Source: Planctomycetota bacterium (lineage in GTDB: Bacteria; Planctomycetota; JAJSAM01; JAJVHW01). From it: a DNA stretch of 60,577 nucleotides. The stretch spans positions 1-60,577 of the forward strand of contig JAJFFG010000119.1 in NCBI GenBank assembly GCA_021776825.1, given 5' to 3'. Numbering within the stretch: the first letter of the stretch is position 1; each line of letters starts with the position of its first letter. Below are positions 55,737 to 60,577 of this stretch, piece by piece. The notes beneath the pieces are model-generated. The model worked only from the letters and a program-made list of their open reading frames with translations. It was not told where the DNA came from and made no database searches. Position numbers and translations under genes: made by a program.

Positions 55737-56612
55737 TCAGCTGGACGCGAATTCGGGGCCGTCGCTCAGGCTCCCGTCGCCGGAGCCCTCCTTCTTCCCC
55801 GGAAGCTGGTGTGCGACGAAGGAAAGGAGGAGGGTGCGATGGTAGGGCTTCATGAGGAAGCCATCGGCCTCCGGGACGTCCGACAGCACCATCTGCCCCG
55901 CAGTGGCCAGCAGGACGGGCGTGCTGTGGTCGCTGCCCCGCTCCATCTCGCGGATCCGTCGGCACACCTCGACACCGTCCATCTCGGGCATCTCGTAGTC
56001 CATGAGCACGAGCGCGGGGCGCCGTTCTTGGAACAGGCGCAGCGCCTCTTCGCCCGACCCGGCCTCGACGACCCGGTAGTCCGCGCGCTCGAGGATGTTG
56101 ACCGCGACGGCGCGCATGCCCTGTTCGTCGTCGACGCAGAGGATCAACGGCCCGCTGCCGTCGGAACGGGACGACGGGAGCGCCAGCGCGACGATCCGAC
56201 ATGTCGGGACTCCGCTCTCCCGCCACGCCGCCTCCACTTGCTCCTTCACGCCCAGGTTCTGCCCGCGCACCTCTTGCCACGCGTCCCAGTCGGGAGAGTC
56301 CTCCGGCACCGGAGCGCGGTCGTGGGTGTCCACCGACCAGAACCACTCGCCCGGTTCCTGGAGCTGCATCAACGCCAGCTTCATGTGTGGGTAGCGGGCG
56401 TTACCGAGGCGGAGCACATAGTGGACCTGGCGCTCGCCACCCGGGTTGGGCGAGGCCTCCGTCGAGAACAACTTCAGGACGTCGTCCGGAGTCTGGAGGC
56501 CCGTCGTGTTCACGCGCGCCCACGGAGGGAGTTCGACGTCCGCGTAGGCGAGGCCGAGGTAGATCGAGAGCGCGCGATGGAAGAGCTCGGGAGTGAGGTC
56601 CGCGAGTTTCAC
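55737..56612 (-). CDS. Response regulator with an unrecognised N-terminal domain
   Basis: A 291-residue protein. The C-terminal half (about 155-270) is a receiver domain: acidic pair D161/D162 (CVDDEQGM), phospho-acceptor Asp205 in LVLMDYEMPEMDG, Thr237 (LLATAG) and Lys255 (LMKPYH). The N-terminal 140 residues (LADLTPELFHRALSIYLGLA to WRESGVPT) form a separate domain, probably alpha/beta, that I do not recognise; a receiver at the C-terminus is the reverse of the usual order. No kinase is adjacent. The GTG start overlaps the pyrD stop (GTGA). Confidence 0.85.
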   Translation of the reverse strand: MKLADLTPELFHRALSIYLGLAYADVELPPWARVNTTGLQTPDDVLKLFSTEASPNPGGERQVHYVLRLGNARYPHMKLALMQLQEPGEWFWSVDTHDRAPVPEDSPDWDAWQEVRGQNLGVKEQVEAAWRESGVPTCRIVALALPSSRSDGSGPLILCVDDEQGMRAVAVNILERADYRVVEAGSGEEALRLFQERRPALVLMDYEMPEMDGVEVCRRIREMERGSDHSTPVLLATAGQMVLSDVPEADGFLMKPYHRTLLLSFVAHQLPGKKEGSGDGSLSDGPEFASS

Positions 56613-57550
56613 CGCTCCACCTGCTCCTGCTGGCGGTGGACGGCGCCGGTGAGTTCGTCGATCCGGTCGACGCCCTCTTCTGCGAGCAGCTCGCGCAGCT
56701 CGTGAGCGATCTTCTCGGGCAAGCGGGGATCGAGGAAACACGCCGTCCCGACCTGGACTGCCGCGGCACCAGCGACCATGTACTCGAGGACATCGCGAGC
56801 CGTGGCGATGCCGCCGATCCCGATGACCGGGATGCCGACGGCCGCGGAGACGCGCATCACGATCAGCAACGCCATCGGCTTGATCGACGGCCCGGAGACG
56901 CCAGCGACCCCGCGCGAGAAGATGCTCTTCCGCTTGCGCCAGTCGATGGCGGTGCCGAGGAAGGTATTGATCAGCGAGAGCGCCGTAGCACCCGCCGCTT
57001 CGCAGGCCTGAGCGATCGGAACGATGTCGCCGACGTTCGGGCTGAGCTTGGCGAAGACCGGCAGGTCACAGACCGCGAGAGCGCGGCTCACGATGCGACC
57101 CGCGGCCTCCGGAGAGCTGCTGAAGTCGAGCCCCCCGGCGACGTTCGGACAGGAGAGGTTCAGCTCGAGCCCGGCCACGCCATCGAGCTGGCCGGCGCGC
57201 CGCGCGAGCTCGATGAAGTCCTCCTCGCTCTCGCCCGCCACATTCAGCACAAACGGGCACGGCAGATCGAGGACGCGCGGCAGCACGTCCCGCACGAACC
57301 CGTCCCAGCCCGGGTTCATCAGGCCGATCGAGTTCAGCATCCCGCCGGCGGTCTCGAATGTCCGCGGCGGGGGGTTCCCGAGACGCTCCTGCATCGTGAC
57401 CGTCTTGCCGACGACACCACCGATGGCCCCGAGATCGGCCAGACGCGCGAACTCGTAGCCGAGGCCGTACGTCCCGCTCGCGGTGAGCACGGGGTTGCGC
57501 AGTTCGAGGGCACCGAGACGCACGGCCAGAGAGGGAGCGGCGTCACTCAT
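56609..57550 (-). CDS. pyrD: Dihydroorotate dehydrogenase, class 1B catalytic subunit
   Basis: A 313-residue FMN enzyme oxidising dihydroorotate to orotate in pyrimidine synthesis. It begins LGALELRNPVLTASGTYG, has the catalytic Cys in NLSCPN (characteristic of class 1 enzymes), FAKLSPNVGD, and GIGGIATARDVLEYMVAGA with VQVGTA at the FMN-phosphate site. Class 1B enzymes act with PyrK and NAD, but pyrK is not in the window. The ATG start overlaps the lspA stop (ATGA), an odd pairing of unrelated functions. Confidence 0.95.
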   Translation of the reverse strand: MSDAAPSLAVRLGALELRNPVLTASGTYGLGYEFARLADLGAIGGVVGKTVTMQERLGNPPPRTFETAGGMLNSIGLMNPGWDGFVRDVLPRVLDLPCPFVLNVAGESEEDFIELARRAGQLDGVAGLELNLSCPNVAGGLDFSSSPEAAGRIVSRALAVCDLPVFAKLSPNVGDIVPIAQACEAAGATALSLINTFLGTAIDWRKRKSIFSRGVAGVSGPSIKPMALLIVMRVSAAVGIPVIGIGGIATARDVLEYMVAGAAAVQVGTACFLDPRLPEKIAHELRELLAEEGVDRIDELTGAVHRQQEQVER

Positions 57551-58164
57551 GAGGTCGCCTCCGCCTTCGCGTCCTCGGCGGGCTCGCGGAGGATCATCCA
57601 GGCCAGCAGAAACACTCCGCACACGATGAGGACGTCGGCGACGTTGGACGTGAACCAGTGGGTCGAGCCCAGGTTCTCTTCGATCCAAGGCGCCATGGGC
57701 CAGTGGTCGGGAACGTACCAGTCGAGAAAGTCACGCACTCCGGGCCGCGAGTCCGCTTCGAAGTGCGGCCGAACGGTCCGATCGTACAGGTTGCCGATCG
57801 CCCCACCGATGATCATCGACAGAGCGAGACTCTTCGTGATCGCCGTCGGCGGGAGACGCCAGAGGTTCCAGATCAGGAGCACGATCACGAGGCCCGTGAG
57901 GAGCCCCAGAATCCAGACGCTCGTGCCGGACGCCAGCCCGAATGTCACGCCGCGGTTGAACGCGATGATGATGCGGAACCACGAGGTGAGTTCGGCCACC
58001 GGCGCCGAGCCCTCGGGGCGCATCGGATAGAAGACGATGTACTTCGTCCAGAGGTCAGCCGCCAGGCACGCGGCCGCCAGCGCGAACCACGGCAGCTTCG
58101 AGCGGAGCCGCTCACGGGCGGTGAGCGGCTCGGTCTCCGAGGCCGATTCGTCCGCAGAGCTCAT
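57547..58164 (-). CDS. lspA: Lipoprotein signal peptidase LspA (signal peptidase II)
   Basis: A 205-residue, four-helix aspartic peptidase that removes signal peptides from prolipoproteins. Catalytic aspartates are D128 (GGAIGNLYDRT) and D177 (NVADVLIVCG); FNRGVTFGL is the conserved FNxGxxFG segment. A charged N-terminal tail (SADESASETEPLTARERLRS) and an insertion between the catalytic motifs (about 131-170) make it longer than E. coli LspA (164). ATG 58164 has GGAGG 8-9 nt upstream. It could process the lipoproteins predicted at 18.4 and 43.7 kb. Confidence 0.95.
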   Translation of the reverse strand: MSSADESASETEPLTARERLRSKLPWFALAAACLAADLWTKYIVFYPMRPEGSAPVAELTSWFRIIIAFNRGVTFGLASGTSVWILGLLTGLVIVLLIWNLWRLPPTAITKSLALSMIIGGAIGNLYDRTVRPHFEADSRPGVRDFLDWYVPDHWPMAPWIEENLGSTHWFTSNVADVLIVCGVFLLAWMILREPAEDAKAEATS

Positions 58165-58274
58165 CGATGCGGTCCTCCGTCGCGAACGGATCCCGCGCTC
58201 GAAGCATCGAAGGTCGATCGACGGCGAAGGGAGGTGCGAGTGGTCAAGATGGGTTCGCCGGCTGGCGTGCGTCA

Positions 58275-59006
58275 CTACCAGCCGCCGCTCTCCTGCGCCG
58301 ACTTGCACGTGATGCAGAGCGGAGTGTGCGGCAGCACCTCGAGACGACCTCGGGGAATCAACTCCTCGCACTCCTCGCAGAGTCCGTACGTGCCGACATC
58401 GAGCTTGCGAATCGCCTCGTCGACGTCGTGGAGAGCCTCGGACTTGCTCTCGATCAACGAGATGTTGAACTCCTGCTCGAACGCGTCGGAGGCAGAGTCC
58501 GCCAGGTGATCCACGCTCGCATCGCCCTCACCACCCCTCAGCGCCTCCTCCTCGAGCTGGGAGGTCTCGCCGAAGAGCTGGCGACGCAGCGAGAGCAGTC
58601 GCCTCAGCCACGATTTGTACTGCCGCTGGAAGGCCTTCGGTGCCGTCTTCGGCGTGTGGAACGCGATCGGCGGCGCCACGGGAGCCGCGACCGGCTTCTT
58701 CGCCACCGGCTTCTTCGCGGCGGGCTTTCGTGCCGCAGGCTTCTTGACGACCCGCTTCTTCGCTACGGAGGCTCGCTTCGCCGCGGGCTTCGGCGTCGTC
58801 TTCCGCGTGGCGGGCGCAGCCCTCTTCGCAGGCGTCCTCGCCGCCTTCTTCACGCTCTTCTTCACAGCGGGCTTCTTCGCGGCGGGCTTCTTCGTCGCAG
58901 GCTTGCGACGGCGTGAGGCAGGGCGCGTGCTGGAGGCCGCGCCACCTGAGGACGATGCTCTCTTGGGGGACCGGGAACGTCCCGTCCCCTTCGCGGCCTT
59001 CGCCAC
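58275..59006 (-). CDS. DksA/TraR zinc-finger protein with histone-H1-like basic N-terminus
   Basis: A 243-residue protein of two parts. Residues 1 to about 115 are Lys/Ala/Pro-rich with repeats such as KKPAAKKPAVKK and KKPAARKPAAKK, like bacterial histone-H1-like and eukaryotic H1 tails. Residues about 125-243 are a TraR/DksA domain: a helical pair with DHLADSASDAFEQEF, then a C4 zinc finger (C210, C213, C231, C234). It may bring an RNA-polymerase secondary-channel factor to DNA, but this is inference. Start GTG 59006 has GGAGG about 6-10 nt upstream. It is followed by lspA after 110 nt. Confidence 0.85.
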   Translation of the reverse strand: MAKAAKGTGRSRSPKRASSSGGAASSTRPASRRRKPATKKPAAKKPAVKKSVKKAARTPAKRAAPATRKTTPKPAAKRASVAKKRVVKKPAARKPAAKKPVAKKPVAAPVAPPIAFHTPKTAPKAFQRQYKSWLRRLLSLRRQLFGETSQLEEEALRGGEGDASVDHLADSASDAFEQEFNISLIESKSEALHDVDEAIRKLDVGTYGLCEECEELIPRGRLEVLPHTPLCITCKSAQESGGW

Positions 59007-59169
59007 TCCAGCCTCCTCCAACCGTGTGTATGGGAGTCGCTGAAACGGCCCCCTGCGACGGGTTGGCGAGAAGTATAGGTCGGGGGGGGGACGACGCAAA
59101 CGGGGATCCGCCTCGGAACCTTGCTGACGACCGCAACCTCCAGAACCGCCTACCTGTTCACCACTTACG

Positions 59170-60072
59170 ATGACCACCCCCACCCGATCTCTGCCAGCCG
59201 ACGTGACCTCGTACCTCGACTGGTTGCGGGTGGAGTGCGGCGCGTCGGATCACACGCTGCGGGCGTACGAGAGCGATCTACGCCGCTACGTCGGCGGCCT
59301 GTCCTCTGGGGAGCCGCGAGACGCCGAGCCAGACGATGTCCTCGCGTTCGTCGCGGGCGAGGTCGAGCGCGGGATGTCGTCGGCGACGCAGGCTCGGCGA
59401 CTGGTCGCGATCCGCACACTCCACAGGTGGCTCGTCGCCGAGGGCCGGGCGACGGTCGATCCGGCGGCCGACATCGATGGTCCGAGCCTGTGGAGCCGGA
59501 TTCCAGAGATCCTCACGCCGAACGATGTCGAGCGCCTCCTCGCCCCGTCGAGCGAGAGCTCGCCCCGCGCGCTTCGCGACGATGCCATGTTGGAGCTGCT
59601 GTACGGCTGCGGCCTGCGTGCGTCGGAGGTCGCCGGCGTCCGCGCCGACCGCGTCCACTTCGACGAGCGGTTCGTGCGCGTCCGGGGGAAGGGCGGCAAG
59701 GACCGGATCGTGCCGTTCGGCACGCCGGCGGAGACCGCGATCCGACGCTGGCTCGAGCACGGACGCCCGGAGCTGGTCGGGGCGGAGGACGATCCGGCTC
59801 TGCTGCTGTCTGTTCGGGGCCACGCGCTCACGCGGCAGGACGTCTGGCGCATCGTGCGTCAGCGTGCGCGAGCGGCTGGGATCGAGCGACGCAAGCTCTC
59901 GCCGCACACCCTGCGGCACTCGTTCGCCACGCACCTGCTAGCCGGCGGAGCCGATCTGCGTGTGGTCCAGGCGATGCTCGGACATGCGTCCGTCAGCACG
60001 ACCCAGATCTACACCCGGGTCGAGGAGGACCGCATGCGGGCCGCTCACGGGCGCTTCCATCCGCGGGCGTAG
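59170..60072 (+). CDS. xerD: Tyrosine recombinase XerC/XerD
   Basis: A 300-residue recombinase resolving chromosome dimers at dif sites. The N-terminal SAM-like domain (about 10-95) begins VTSYLDWLRVECGASDHTLR. The catalytic domain has R150 (CGLRASEV), K174 (VRGKGGKDR), H246 and R249 (SPHTLRHSFATHLL), H272 (LGHASVSTTQIY) and the nucleophile Y281. XerC and XerD cannot be told apart with certainty; length and YTRVEEDRMRAAHGRFHPR favour XerD-like. It is divergent from the DksA-like gene and is followed by a palindromic repeat block. Confidence 0.93.
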   Translation: MTTPTRSLPADVTSYLDWLRVECGASDHTLRAYESDLRRYVGGLSSGEPRDAEPDDVLAFVAGEVERGMSSATQARRLVAIRTLHRWLVAEGRATVDPAADIDGPSLWSRIPEILTPNDVERLLAPSSESSPRALRDDAMLELLYGCGLRASEVAGVRADRVHFDERFVRVRGKGGKDRIVPFGTPAETAIRRWLEHGRPELVGAEDDPALLLSVRGHALTRQDVWRIVRQRARAAGIERRKLSPHTLRHSFATHLLAGGADLRVVQAMLGHASVSTTQIYTRVEEDRMRAAHGRFHPRA

Positions 60073-60116
60073 GGCGGGCGGGGGGCGGGTCACGTCGATT
60101 GCGGCGGCCGTCTTAG

Positions 60117-60577
60117 GTGGGCGCGCGTCGACGCAGTGGCAATCGCCGCGCCTCCCATGTTTCTGGTCGGCTCCGCGGCTGCGTCACCTCGTGCGCGAGC
60201 GCTCGCCTCCTCGGTCGCAGCCTTGCGTGGCCTGATCCCCCGCGTCACGGCGCTTGCGCTGACGCGCAACCGCCGCGCCCCGGGAGGCGATCCGGACGGG
60301 TTACGTCTCCTCCAACCCAACGGGGCCGATTCGTCACCGGCGCCGTTGGGGCGGACCCCCTGGTCCGCCCCGCCCGCTGGGGTCGTCCGCGCGAGGCGGG
60401 TCCTCTGGCGCCCGGCGAACGACCCTCGTGATGCGGACGGCCATCGGTCGACGGCCGTGTTCTCGGTCCGCGTCGCGCCCCGTGTCTGGATCCGATCCAC
60501 AGGTCGCGCCACCTCAATGGGGTCGTACGGGCGGATCTCCTGATCCGCCCCGCCCGCTGGGGTCGCTCGTGCGTGGC
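60117..60577. repeat. Right block of GC-rich palindromic intergenic repeats
   Basis: Non-coding sequence running to the window edge. It has palindromes at 60348-60371 (GGACC/GGTCC arms) and 60529-60551 (GGATC/GATCC arms), 181 bp apart, with GCCCGCTGGGGTCG after each. The region 60130-60430 matches 450-830 as reverse complement (shared words CCTCCCATGTT, GGTCGCAGCCTTGCGTGG), and 60348-60577 matches 154-400 directly. Frames crossing it on either strand (for example 60117-60431) are repeat-derived. The block probably continues beyond the window. Confidence 0.8.

Noticed and set aside
60117..60431. An open frame downstream of xerD resembling the 83-832 frame
   Set aside because: The similarity reflects the shared DNA repeat; both contain the palindromes and neither has a ribosome binding site.

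Overview
The window is a 60.6 kb piece of a very GC-rich, Gram-negative bacterial chromosome that carries mostly core genes. The best guess at lineage is Planctomycetota. The pointers are a prepilin with the H-x9-DG C-terminal motif, a PulE-type ATPase / PilT / PulE-type ATPase / PilC block, a DksA/TraR zinc-finger protein with a histone-H1-like tail, and a division/cell-wall (dcw) cluster that ends at ftsQ with no ftsA or ftsZ. A Kdo transferase (waaA) implies a lipopolysaccharide outer membrane, and MurE has the DNPR motif of meso-diaminopimelate-adding enzymes. No rRNA, tRNA, CRISPR array or prophage was seen.

Layout. 1-860: GC-rich palindromic repeat block. 864-7365 (minus strand): yidC, a metallophosphoesterase, a secreted alpha/beta hydrolase, cytochrome oxidase subunits IV and III with a 39-residue membrane peptide, and radC. 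7.5-12.1 kb (minus): a coupled zinc-ribbon/metallopeptidase pair, an HTH/acidic/membrane protein, a small secreted protein and a sensor histidine kinase. 12.3-18.2 kb (minus): pilus motor block. 18.4-21.7 kb (plus): a lipoprotein and pyruvate phosphate dikinase. 22.1-25.3 kb (minus): a small acidic protein, yebC, a second palindromic repeat block, rpsI and rplM. 25.5-41.3 kb (minus): one long dcw operon, mraZ-rsmH-ftsL-ftsI-murE-murF-mraY-ftsW-murG-murC-murB-(92-aa ORF)-ftsQ plus two coupled membrane genes; many junctions overlap by 4 nt. 41.6-43.2 kb (plus): a polytopic membrane protein. 43.2-44.6 kb (minus): a zinc-binding protein and a HEAT-repeat lipoprotein. 44.7-48.2 kb (plus): dnaE. 48.8-59.0 kb (minus): a secreted protein, a prepilin, metK, waaA, secA, a response regulator, pyrD, lspA and the DksA/H1-like protein. 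59.2-60.1 kb (plus): xerD/xerC, followed by a third palindromic repeat block.

The genes form an envelope-building set: precursor synthesis (mur genes, mraY), polymerisation (ftsW/ftsI), export and insertion (secA, yidC, lspA), and outer-membrane assembly (waaA). Features beyond housekeeping: six GTGGG boxes upstream of mraZ, four of them at exact 10-bp spacing, matching an MraZ operator; two internally deleted transposon derivatives with shared 18-bp ends, each sitting on the stop codon of a gene (ppdK, dnaE); palindromic repeats with compensatory arm changes; a murE-murF junction that can form two mutually exclusive hairpins; and two unrecognised membrane proteins coupled to ftsQ where ftsA/ftsZ would normally lie.
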